A stretch of 41,875 nucleotides of DNA from SIAJ01 sp035258765 (lineage in GTDB: Bacteria; Planctomycetota; Planctomycetia; Gemmatales; Gemmataceae), in assembly GCA_035258765.1 (NCBI GenBank), contig DATFWZ010000089.1:1-41875 (forward strand), read 5' to 3'. Numbering within the stretch: the stretch's first letter is position 1; each line of letters opens with the position of its first letter. A model generated the notes under the pieces. It was not told where the DNA came from, did not search any database, and saw only the letters and a program-made list of their open reading frames with translations. Shown piece after piece: positions 35,471-41,875 of this stretch. A program made the translations under genes and the position numbers.

Positions 35471-36712
35471 ATGCCGTTTAGGATGCGCTCGCGGCCTTCC
35501 CGGCCAGGCAAGGATGCCAAATCCTCGCAGACTCACACCACCCGACTCAACCTCCAACAATTAGAAGCTCGCGAAGTCCCGGCCGCCGGCCTCGGCGCCG
35601 CCAGTGACTACAGCGCCTTCATCCTCCACGATTTCAACGGCTACTACAGCGACATCCAGGGCCGCCTCGCGGTAGCCGGGAACGCCACCATCACCGGCTA
35701 CGCCGTCGGCGACAAGCTCGCCGACTCGAACGGCCAGCGCGACGACCTCGTCGTCGGCGGCGACCTGACCTTCACCAACGGCCAGGTCTTCTACGGCAAT
35801 GTCGTCTACGGCGGCACCGGCACGTTCGACCAGTTCGGCCACCCGAACGGCGAAATCCGGCAGGATTCGACGATCGACTTCGGTGCGGCGGCCACGGAAC
35901 TGACCGGGCTCTCGAAGTACTGGGGTACGCTGGCGAAGACCGGAAGCGTCAAGAGCCAGTGGGGGATCGTGACCCTCTCCGGCACGAACCCGGGCCGGAA
36001 CGTGTTCAACCTAACAGCCGCTCAGCTCTGGAACGCCAACACCCTGTACATCAACGCCCCCGCGGGATCCACGGTTCTGGTCAACGTGTCCGGGGCCTCG
36101 GCCCGGATGCAGTTCATGGGTATCTTCCTCCAGGGCGGCGTGGACAGTGACCACGTCGTCTTCAACTTCCCGCAGGCCACCAAGCTGACGCTGCAAGGGA
36201 TCGGGGTGCTCGGCAGCGTCATGGCCCCGAACGCGGCCGTGGACTTCTCGAACGGTAACCTCCGCGGCACGCTCGTCGCCTCGTCGTGGTCCGGGTACGG
36301 CGAGGTCGAGGTCGCCAACCCGACGCTCAACTTGCCGAAGCCCTGCGGCTGCTCCGCGAACCGGTTCAGCAACGTCAGCGGGTTGGTCTACCACGACGTG
36401 AACAACGACGGCGTCGCCGACGTGTCCGAGGCTCGACTGGCCGGAGTAACCGTCATGCTCACCGGGTGGGACAACTACGGCAACGCGGTGAACTTGACGA
36501 CGACTACGGACGCCGGCGGGATCTACAGCTTCGGCAACCTCCGGCCCGGGACGTACACGTTGAAAGTGACGACCCCGGCCGGGTACATGGCCGGGAAGAC
36601 CTCGACGGGCGCGTTCGGCGGGACGGCGACGCCGAACCAGATTAGCGGCATCAAGGTGCCGTCGGCCAAGGACTCGGGCGGGTACAACTTCGGCCAGGTC
36701 GTGTGCGACTGA
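35471..36712 (+). CDS. Secreted choice-of-anchor-A protein with SdrD B-like domain
   Basis: A protein of 413 residues. The N-terminus has a basic leader and 'LNLQQLEAREVPAAG', the planctomycete motif that marks many exported surface proteins. Residues 43-290 match the choice-of-anchor-A beta-solenoid type ('YSAFILHDFNGYYSDIQGRLAVAGN', 'DDLVVGGDLTF', 'VLGSVMAPNAAVDFSNG'). Residues 300-413 form an SdrD B-like domain ('VSGLVYHDVNNDGVADVSEARLAGVTV', 'YSFGNLRPGTYTLKV'). Likely a cell-surface or matrix adhesion protein. The ATG at 35471 is preferred over 35447. A hairpin terminator follows at 36741-36766. Position next to Flp pilin genes suggests a surface role. Confidence 0.85.
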   Translation: MPFRMRSRPSRPGKDAKSSQTHTTRLNLQQLEAREVPAAGLGAASDYSAFILHDFNGYYSDIQGRLAVAGNATITGYAVGDKLADSNGQRDDLVVGGDLTFTNGQVFYGNVVYGGTGTFDQFGHPNGEIRQDSTIDFGAAATELTGLSKYWGTLAKTGSVKSQWGIVTLSGTNPGRNVFNLTAAQLWNANTLYINAPAGSTVLVNVSGASARMQFMGIFLQGGVDSDHVVFNFPQATKLTLQGIGVLGSVMAPNAAVDFSNGNLRGTLVASSWSGYGEVEVANPTLNLPKPCGCSANRFSNVSGLVYHDVNNDGVADVSEARLAGVTVMLTGWDNYGNAVNLTTTTDAGGIYSFGNLRPGTYTLKVTTPAGYMAGKTSTGAFGGTATPNQISGIKVPSAKDSGGYNFGQVVCD

Positions 36713-36740
36713 GCTGCCGTCGAACGGGACAGAATCTCTC

Positions 36741-36766
36741 GGCGGGCCGGCGATTGCCGGCCTGCC
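36741..36766 (+). terminator. Terminator hairpin after the surface protein gene
   Basis: 11-bp stem (36741-36751 with 36756-36766, one G-T pair), 4-nt loop GATT, followed by TGCTTT. It is 28 bp after the stop. Confidence 0.65.
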
Positions 36767-37006
36767 TGCTTTCGGCACTCCTTGATCCGTGCGAATTGAA
36801 TCCCGCAAGTAACTCCAATTTGATTACTCGCTCACGCCCGCGCGGAGAATTGCGCCAACGTGACCGCGCGAGTGCGTCCATTGCTCGTCCGACCGGGCAG
36901 ATCAGCGGTCCCCTACCGATCGCGCACTCTAGGCTTTGATTGTCCCGGGCAAGCGCTCAAGCCCTCAAGCCTTGTTCCGGGTGTAAGCACGTGTCTGGAG
37001 CATCCC

Positions 37007-37198
37007 ATGCGCGCCCTGACTAAAAAGTTCGTTGAGTTCCTGAGGAAGGAAGACGGCCCGACGGCGGTCGAGTACGCGGTCATGCTGGCCCTGATCATCG
37101 TGGTGTGCATCGCCGCCATCACCACCCTCGGCAGCAACGCGAATCACACGTTTTCCAGCGTGGCCCAGAAGGTCGCTCCGGTGGTCGGCGGCAGCTGA
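37007..37198 (+). CDS. Flp-type (type IVb) pilin, copy 1
   Basis: A protein of 63 residues. The leader is short and basic ('MRALTKKFVEFLRKEDG') and the processing site is G17 followed by 'PTAVEYAVML'. The Glu and Tyr at +5 and +6 are required by the Flp prepilin peptidase family. A single hydrophobic helix ('AVMLALIIVVCIAAITTLG') then leads to a short polar tail. The mature pilin would be about 46 residues. GGAG lies 6 nt upstream and a hairpin terminator follows at 37226-37249. No tad secretion genes are in the window. It shares 128 identical bases with copy 2. Confidence 0.93.
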   Translation: MRALTKKFVEFLRKEDGPTAVEYAVMLALIIVVCIAAITTLGSNANHTFSSVAQKVAPVVGGS

Positions 37199-37225
37199 GC
37201 CTCAGATGCAATCGCTCTCTCTTCG

Positions 37226-37249
37226 GGCCGCCGGTCGCCACCGGCGGCC
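37226..37249 (+). terminator. Terminator of Flp pilin copy 1
   Basis: GGCCGCCGGT (37226-37235), loop CGCC, ACCGGCGGCC (37240-37249), followed by AGTCTTATTT. The same stem follows copy 2. Confidence 0.75.
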
Positions 37250-37455
37250 AGTCTTATTTCCGTGTCTATCGGCCGCACTCAACGCCTTCTGCCGCGGTAC
37301 AGAATTGCGATTCCGGGCTGACGTCGACGGATTCGCGGTTCGCAGGTCCGGCTGAATCTTCAAACACCAGTTCAATCTCCACCCTACTGTTGGGAGATCG
37401 TCCGGAACGATCGTGACAAATTCCTCCGACGCGAGCCCAAGTATTGGAGCGCCTG

Positions 37456-37647
37456 ATGCGCGCACTTACGCGAAAGCTCGTTGAGTTCCTGAGGAAGGAC
37501 GACGGCCCGACGGCGGTCGAGTACGCGGTCATGCTGGCCCTGATCATCGTGGTGTGCATCGCCGCCATCACCACCCTCGGCAGCAACGCGAATCACACGT
37601 TTTCCAGCGTGGCCCAGAAGGTCGCTCCCGTCGTAGGCGGAAGCTGA
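37456..37647 (+). CDS. Flp-type (type IVb) pilin, copy 2
   Basis: A protein of 63 residues differing from copy 1 only in the leader (residues 6, 8 and 15: 'MRALTRKLVEFLRKDDG'). The mature pilins are therefore identical in sequence. Positions 37501-37628 match 37052-37179 base for base; outside that block, synonymous and non-coding differences appear. TTGGAG precedes the ATG, and a terminator with the same stem follows. The two genes are separately terminated units, which allows different expression of the same mature subunit. Likely major pilin of a Tad-type adhesive pilus. Confidence 0.93.
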   Translation: MRALTRKLVEFLRKDDGPTAVEYAVMLALIIVVCIAAITTLGSNANHTFSSVAQKVAPVVGGS

Positions 37648-37675
37648 CACGCGAACGACCTCACACTCACCCGTG

Positions 37676-37699
37676 GGCCGCCGGTCAGAACCGGCGGCC
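37676..37699 (+). terminator. Terminator of Flp pilin copy 2
   Basis: GGCCGCCGGT (37676-37685), loop CAGA, ACCGGCGGCC (37690-37699), followed by TCGTTCATTT. Same stem as 37226-37249. Confidence 0.75.
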
Positions 37700-37747
37700 T
37701 CGTTCATTTCGCTCGCCCGGCAGAGGACTACGACCAATCAGGCGCCG

Positions 37748-38167
37748 TTATCGGGCAGCGCCGGATTGTCCAAAGTTGGCCGGCAGAATAACCGACCAAC
37801 CGGCGTCGCCGCGACGCAAAGCAATCGCGTCCTTGAACCGTTGGCGATGGGGACTCTGTCCGGACAGGGTGACATGGGCGATTGCGTTCGGCCCGCGCTC
37901 GTCGCAGGCGGTGACGTGGACCTCGGTGGTCTCGAAGCCCAGGCTCCGCCGGTACGCTTGCGCCATCCGGGCGAACTCGTCGGCCCCGACGCGGGCCCTG
38001 GACTCCGGCGTGAGCAGGGCGTACGACGCCGGCCAATCCTGCCGCGAGAGGGCTTCGAAAAACGCGTGCCCGGCCTCTTTCGCCCCGGTTCCCGCCGGCA
38101 CCTCGGCAGCCGGCCGGCAACCCGCCAAGGCGATAAGCACCGACGCGACCGCCCCGCGCCAACTCAC
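37748..38167 (-). CDS. Small lipoprotein of unknown function
   Basis: A protein of 139 residues that begins at a GTG overlapping the TGA of the upstream DUF1559 frame (GTGA at 38164-38167). The N-terminus 'VSWRGAVASVLIALAGC' is a lipoprotein signal with the cysteine at residue 17. The body ('AKEAGHAFFEALSRQDWPASYALLTPESRA', 'GFETTEVHVTACDERGPNAIAHVTLSG') resembles small NTF2-like lipoproteins, in which a helix and a curved sheet form a pocket. That assignment is tentative. The overlap shows it evolved as the second gene of an operon with the DUF1559 pseudopilin, so the premature stop in that gene may affect its translation. Confidence 0.75.
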   Translation of the reverse strand: MSWRGAVASVLIALAGCRPAAEVPAGTGAKEAGHAFFEALSRQDWPASYALLTPESRARVGADEFARMAQAYRRSLGFETTEVHVTACDERGPNAIAHVTLSGQSPHRQRFKDAIALRRGDAGWSVILPANFGQSGAAR

Positions 38168-38328
38168 GGGTAGCTCCCGTCCTCGGTTAGCACGACCTTG
38201 TCCGGGTACATGTCGACGACCGCGACCTCCCACCGCAGGCTGATCGCGTGTCCGTCCAGGTAAAGGTAGTTGGCAACACCGGTGTGCCGGTCCCAGGCGA
38301 TCCAGGGCTTGATAATGCCGGTCCCCAA
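38164..38328 (-). pseudogene. Detached 3' part of the DUF1559 gene
   Basis: Directly after the TGA at 38329-38331 the same frame continues without interruption for 54 codons ('LGTGIIKPWIAWDRHTGVAN', then 'YLYLDGHAISLRWEVAVVDMYP') to a TGA at 38164. 'YLYLDGHA' is the conserved C-terminal signature of DUF1559 proteins, so this is the missing end of the gene at 38329-38952. It has no start of its own. Confidence 0.8.
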
Positions 38329-38952
38329 TCAGATGTCGTAGTCGTCCTGCCGCGGGTCGTCCCCGCTCTCGACGGTGAACGCGGCCGCGTTCCGCTCGGA
38401 AAAACAGACGAACTGACTGGTCCCCACCTCGTTCACAAATCGCTTGAGCGTCCATTGCCCGTACCTGCGCGTCTTGTGGCTGAGAAGGGAGTTGAGAAGA
38501 TAGCTGGTCCGGTGTTCCACCCCGTCGACCATGCCGGTCTCGGGGTCGACGAACGGCCGCCGCTCGGACAGGTCCTGCGGGCAGCGGTAGATCTTCTCGC
38601 TCGGCAGGATGACCCCGCGGCGCGACAAGCTCTCGTCGGCCTCCTGAGTCCCGCCGATGTACGGCATGAGCTTGTCTTCCCAGTAGACCTCCGCGAACGA
38701 GTTCGTGTGGCTGGTATTGGAAGCCACGTCGGCGTCGAACGGGTGATGTAGGAAGAAGCGGCCGTCCGTGTCCTGGTAGTACTGGTGCACGGCCAGTCCA
38801 ATCTGCCGCAGGTTGTTTTGGCACTCCATCCGGCAAGCCGCGGCCCGGATCTTTTGGACCGCCGGGAGCAACAGGCCGACGAGGATGCCGATGATCGCGA
38901 TCACCAGCAGCAACTCGATCAGCGTGAAGCCGATTCGGCGGGCACGGGACAT
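38329..38952 (-). CDS. DUF1559 pseudopilin, interrupted by an in-frame TGA
   Basis: A 207-residue product as it stands. The N-terminus 'MSRARRIGFTLIELLLVIAIIGILVGLLLPAVQ' is a type IV prepilin/pseudopilin signal followed by the DUF1559 core ('RMECQNNLRQIGLAVHQYYQ'), a family expanded in planctomycetes. The frame ends at TGA (38329-38331) after 'DDYDI'. The same frame then runs on through the missing C-terminal signature to 38164, so TGG changed to TGA is the simplest explanation; a sequencing error or readthrough is also possible. The ATG at 38952 is preferred over 39036. A 10-bp palindrome lies upstream at 38987-39013. Confidence 0.85.
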   Translation of the reverse strand: MSRARRIGFTLIELLLVIAIIGILVGLLLPAVQKIRAAACRMECQNNLRQIGLAVHQYYQDTDGRFFLHHPFDADVASNTSHTNSFAEVYWEDKLMPYIGGTQEADESLSRRGVILPSEKIYRCPQDLSERRPFVDPETGMVDGVEHRTSYLLNSLLSHKTRRYGQWTLKRFVNEVGTSQFVCFSERNAAAFTVESGDDPRQDDYDI

Positions 38953-38986
38953 GGCGCACCTGATGAACGGGTGGCGAAACCAGTTT

Positions 38987-39013
38987 GTATTACGATAGTC
39001 GGAATCGTAATAC
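38987..39013. promoter_or_regulatory. Palindromic operator-like site between divergent genes
   Basis: GTATTACGAT (38987-38996) and ATCGTAATAC (39004-39013) are exact complements separated by 7 nt. The site is A/T-rich and lies between the DUF1559 gene (minus) and the hemerythrin gene (plus). The form suits a dimeric regulator; the regulator is unknown. Confidence 0.5.
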
Positions 39014-39118
39014 CACCGCAACTCGATCGTCCGCAACTCTTCGGTGCCTCCGATCTGGCTCCGCGTTTGCTCGTCAACAAGGAGCCATCGCGAATCTCGC
39101 CCGGGAGGGGACTCTCAG

Positions 39119-39811
39119 ATGCACCGCGACCGCCGATCGTTCCTGTTCGCCACCGCCGGAATTGGTATGGCCACCGGCAACGCCTCGGCCCAGGTGCCGA
39201 AAGACAAGCCAAAGAAGGATGAGCCGGACGAGGAAATGTCCGCGCCGGAGGACCTCATGCGGGAGCATGGGGTGCTCAACCGCATCCTGCTCGTCTACGA
39301 AGAGGGATTGCGGCGATTGCGGGGCAAGGACGATGTGCCCCCGGACGTGTTCCACAAGCCCGCGACCTTGGTCCGCAAGTTCGTCGAGGACTACCACGAG
39401 AAGCTGGAGGAGAAGTTCATCTTCCCCCCCTTCGAGAAGGCGAAGCGATTGGCCGACCTGGTCGCGGTCTTGCGAGCGCAGCACGACGCCGGCCGGAAAC
39501 TGACGGACGTGGTCCTGCGGAATGCGACCGCCGACCAGTTTCGCAAAGCAGAGGCCCGGCGGGAGGTCGTCCGGGCGTGCGAGGCGTTCATTCGCATGTA
39601 CCGCCCGCACGAGGCCCGCGAGGACACCGTACTATTCCCGGCACTGTACAAGGTCCTTGGGGCCAAAGCGGTCAAGGAGCTGGGCGAGCAGTTCGAGAAG
39701 GAGGAGCACCGCCTGTTCGGTGACGACGGCTTCGAGAAGACGGTGGAGGAGGTCGTCGCGATCGAGAAGCAGCTCGGCATCGACGACCTGGCGAGCTTTA
39801 CTCCCAAATGA
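39119..39811 (+). CDS. Tat-exported hemerythrin-domain protein
   Basis: A protein of 230 residues. The N-terminus 'MHRDRRSFLFATAGIGMATGNASAQ' is a twin-arginine signal (RRSFL). The body is a four-helix hemerythrin fold with the diiron ligands: H in 'REHGVLNR' (near 51), 'YHEKLEEKFIFP' (H and E near 93-99), 'AQHDAGRK' (near 121) and 'YRPHEAREDTVLFP' (H and E near 162). It may bind or sense oxygen or nitric oxide, or store iron, outside the cytoplasm. GGGAGGGG precedes the ATG. The stop overlaps the next ATG (ATGA), coupling it to a TauE/SafE permease. Confidence 0.93.
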   Translation: MHRDRRSFLFATAGIGMATGNASAQVPKDKPKKDEPDEEMSAPEDLMREHGVLNRILLVYEEGLRRLRGKDDVPPDVFHKPATLVRKFVEDYHEKLEEKFIFPPFEKAKRLADLVAVLRAQHDAGRKLTDVVLRNATADQFRKAEARREVVRACEAFIRMYRPHEAREDTVLFPALYKVLGAKAVKELGEQFEKEEHRLFGDDGFEKTVEEVVAIEKQLGIDDLASFTPK

Positions 39812-40557
39812 CGTCCGACTGGGTCTTTCTGACGGTGACGACGGCGGTCGGCTTGTTGGCCGGGGCCATCGCGTCGGTCAGCGGGTTCGGGATTGGCAGC
39901 TTGTTGACCCCGGTGCTCGCGGTGCGCGTCGGCACCAAGTTGGCCGTGGCCGCGGTGTCCATCCCGCACTTCGTCGCCACCGCATTGCGCCTCTGGATCA
40001 TGCGCAAGCACGTGGACCGGCGTCTGCTCTGGAATTTCGGCTTGATGAGCGCGGCCGGCGGGCTGGTCGGGGCGCTCCTCCACAGCTACGCCGAGAGCCC
40101 GGCCCTGACGATCGTTTTCGGCGCGCTCCTGGTCTTCACCGGCGTGATGGGCCTGACCGGCCTTACCGACCGGTTGCGTTTCCGCGGCTGGGTGGCGTGG
40201 GTCGCGGGGGGCATTTCCGGCGTGCTCGGCGGCCTCGTCGGCAATCAGGGCGGGATTCGCTCCGCGGCCATGCTCGGCTTCGACGTCCCGCGTCACGCCT
40301 TCGTGGCAACGGCGACGGCGGTCGGTGTGATCGTGGACGGCGCCCGGCTGCCGGTCTACCTGGCGACGCAATGGGACGAGGTGATCAGTCTGTGGCCCGC
40401 GCTCCTCGCGGCCACGTTGGGGGCCGTCGTCGGAACCGTGCTCGGCGAACGCGTCCTCCGGCGCGTGCCCGAGCCCGTTTACCGCCGGGTCGTTTCCGGG
40501 TTGGTGCTGGCGCTTGGTTTGTTCATGCTGCTGCGACGGGCGAGCGGATCGGCGTAA
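39808..40557 (+). CDS. TauE/SafE-family anion permease
   Basis: Integral membrane protein of 249 residues with about eight hydrophobic segments. The signature features are two repeated halves, each with a Gly-rich 'GLLAGAIASVSGFGIGSLLTPVLA' or 'GGISGVLGGLVGNQGGIRSAAML' segment. The family exports sulfite, sulfoacetate or related organosulfonates. The start overlaps the hemerythrin stop. A link between the two is supported by position only; sulfite handling near a sulfatase 4.5 kb away is possible but not shown. Confidence 0.9.
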   Translation: MTSDWVFLTVTTAVGLLAGAIASVSGFGIGSLLTPVLAVRVGTKLAVAAVSIPHFVATALRLWIMRKHVDRRLLWNFGLMSAAGGLVGALLHSYAESPALTIVFGALLVFTGVMGLTGLTDRLRFRGWVAWVAGGISGVLGGLVGNQGGIRSAAMLGFDVPRHAFVATATAVGVIVDGARLPVYLATQWDEVISLWPALLAATLGAVVGTVLGERVLRRVPEPVYRRVVSGLVLALGLFMLLRRASGSA

Positions 40558-40750
40558 GCCGTCCGATGGTGTCTCGATCGGGCCACTTATGGGCACCCGC
40601 TCGCCGTTGGCGATGGGTTCGCGGCGTGTGCGGGCCGGCGTTGCACCGTTATTCCAGTTCCAGCGTTTTTCATTGGAGATGCGGGGGTCGAACGGCCGAT
40701 AACGGGTGGGGGTCCCGGCCTGAATACACGCCGGGACGTGAGGACCGAGG
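40558..40750. other. Intergenic region before the TolC-like gene
   Basis: 193 bp without a recognisable gene. No clear promoter was found by eye. GAGGACCGAGG at 40740-40750 is the ribosome-binding region of the next gene. Confidence 0.4.
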
Positions 40751-41875
40751 ATGGTACGCCTCCGACACGGGATCGGACCCGTCCTGGTTCTCGCGACCCT
40801 CGCCGCCGGGACCGCCCGGGCTCAATCCGAGCCCGATACGCCCCCGGCCCGATTGCTTCCCCCGGTCCCCTCGTCGGCGCGACCGCTTCCCATCAACCTG
40901 GCCAGCGCCTTCCAGCTCGCCAACGCCCAGGCGATCGACATCCAGGTCGCGGCCGAACGCGTGAACGCGGCCAACGCCGCGCTCGAACGGGCCTGGTCGC
41001 GCTGGCTGCCGGCGCTCTACATCGGAGCTGACTACGCCTGGCACAACGGCCGTCTGCAAGACGTCGTCGGCAATGTTTTCCCGACGAGCAAGCGCTCGCT
41101 GATGATCGGGGCCGGGCCGTCCGCGGTGTTTTCGCCGTCCGAAGCAATTCTCGCCCCGCTCGCGGCCCGGCAAGTCGTGGCCGCGCGCGAGTCCGACCGG
41201 CGGGCGGCCGAAAACGACACGATGCTCGCCGTCGCCGAGGTGTACTTCACGGTGCAGCGGGCTCGCGGCGAGCTGGCCGGGGCGATGGAGGCCGAGCGCC
41301 TCGCGGCGGATCTCGTCCGCCGGGCGGAGGGTCTCGCGCCCGGCCTGGCGCAGCCCGTCGAGGTGAACCGGGCGCGGACCGAGCTCGCGCGCCTCCGGCA
41401 GGCGGTCGAAGCGGCCCACGAGCGTTGGGAAACAACCAGCGCCGACCTCAATCGCATCCTCCGCCTGCCCGCGACCGCCGTCATCGAGCCGGCGGAGCCG
41501 CCGCAGCTCCGCATCGACTTGATTGACCCGTCGGTCCCGGTAGACGACCTCATCCCGGTCGCGCTCACGAACCGGCCCGAGCTGGCCGCCCAGCAATCGC
41601 TGGTGTCGGCGACCTTGAACCGGCTCCGACAAGAGAAGTTGCGGCCGCTCGTCCCCAGCCTCGTCTTGCGTGGGAATGCAACGAATCCCGGCGGGACCCT
41701 CGCGGCCGGCCGATTCGGTGGGGGCATCAATGGCGACCTGTCGAACTACGGCTGGCGGAATAGTTACGACGTCCAGGTCCTTTGGGAGTTGCAAGGACTC
41801 GGGCTCGGCAACCGGGCGGCCGTCCGCGAGCGCGAGGCCGACAATCGCGTGGCAGTCCTCGAGCTGCTTCGCACG
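40751..41875 (+). CDS. TolC-like outer-membrane efflux protein, 3' end outside the window
   Basis: The first 375 codons of an outer-membrane factor, open to the window edge. The signal peptide is 'MVRLRHGIGPVLVLATLAAGTARA'. The body has the OEP repeat pattern of long helices: 'NLASAFQLANAQAIDIQVAAERVNAANAALERAWSRWLPAL', 'VAEVYFTVQRARGELAGAMEAERLA', 'VALTNRPELAAQQSLVSATLNRL'. Partner periplasmic and inner-membrane pump genes, if any, would lie downstream. The ATG at 40751 follows GAGGACCGAGG. It could serve drug efflux or type I secretion; the substrate is unknown. Confidence 0.9.
   Translation, partial: MVRLRHGIGPVLVLATLAAGTARAQSEPDTPPARLLPPVPSSARPLPINLASAFQLANAQAIDIQVAAERVNAANAALERAWSRWLPALYIGADYAWHNGRLQDVVGNVFPTSKRSLMIGAGPSAVFSPSEAILAPLAARQVVAARESDRRAAENDTMLAVAEVYFTVQRARGELAGAMEAERLAADLVRRAEGLAPGLAQPVEVNRARTELARLRQAVEAAHERWETTSADLNRILRLPATAVIEPAEPPQLRIDLIDPSVPVDDLIPVALTNRPELAAQQSLVSATLNRLRQEKLRPLVPSLVLRGNATNPGGTLAAGRFGGGINGDLSNYGWRNSYDVQVLWELQGLGLGNRAAVREREADNRVAVLELLRT

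Noticed and set aside
38329..38331. TGA read as selenocysteine in the DUF1559 gene
   Set aside because: Family members are expected to have Trp (TGG) here, and no convincing SECIS hairpin was seen just downstream; nonsense or sequence error is simpler.
39391..40596. 401-codon minus-strand frame opposite hemerythrin and TauE
   Set aside because: No recognisable motif; it is antisense to two clear coding sequences.

Overview
The window is GC-rich bacterial chromosome, most likely from a planctomycete of the Gemmataceae (Gemmata/Fimbriiglobus-like). The markers are a DUF1559 pseudopilin, a Ser/Thr kinase with the planctomycete N-terminal helical module and a single membrane span, a formylglycine sulfatase, a secreted protein with an 'LEAREVPA' N-terminal motif, many uncharacterised secreted proteins, and frequent ATGA/GTGA overlaps with GTG starts. 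No rRNA, tRNA, CRISPR array, phage gene or transposase was recognised.

Layout. 1-5.6 kb: a ComEC-type DNA-uptake channel (minus) diverges from aroB, which overlaps a GT87-type membrane glycosyltransferase; a small unknown gene faces them. 5.8-7.4 kb: a membrane-anchored papain-like protein converges on a PHP phosphoesterase. 7.4-12.6 kb: an envelope-polysaccharide locus, with GT2-GT4-PHP on the minus strand diverging from Wzy/ligase-like and Wzx-like genes. 12.6-14.8 kb: two secreted proteins of unknown function. 15.0-15.8 kb: a divergent inverted pair of paralogous glycine-rich mini-proteins. 15.9-18.2 kb: a GGDEF protein and a small partner gene, a 5' remnant of pyruvate kinase, and a small membrane protein. 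18.3-24.8 kb: Ser/Thr kinase, two membrane GTPases and queG. 24.8-28.9 kb: HtrA-like protease, glycine-zipper lipoprotein, PP2C phosphatase and GT4. 28.9-32.9 kb: a hybrid histidine kinase followed by a REC-HATPase output protein. 33.2-36.7 kb: an unknown basic protein, a sulfatase and a choice-of-anchor-A/SdrD-B surface protein. 37.0-39.0 kb: two nearly identical Flp pilins, a lipoprotein, and a DUF1559 pseudopilin interrupted by an in-frame TGA. 39.1-41.9 kb: Tat-exported hemerythrin, a TauE/SafE permease, and a TolC-like protein running off the window.

How the genes fit together. The 7.4-12.6 kb genes have the parts of one polysaccharide assembly pathway: glycosyltransferases, flippase and polymerase/ligase. 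The kinase, PP2C phosphatase, histidine kinase and GGDEF genes give the region a high density of signalling functions. The two GTPases and QueG are co-oriented; the second GTPase and queG overlap, so they are likely co-transcribed.

Most unusual features: (i) queG carries a 107-bp palindromic element inserted in frame, and a second, different palindrome forms its C-terminal codons; (ii) a dispersed inverted-repeat family (core AATGCCCGACCAATGACCA) occurs at 21.84-21.96 kb and 33.08-33.23 kb; (iii) the DUF1559 gene has a TGA where TGG is expected, followed by an intact tail; (iv) the divergent mini-protein pair is an inverted duplication; (v) the tandem Flp pilins share 128 identical bases. Coding calls rest on reading motifs, start signals and gene packing by eye; no database search was run.
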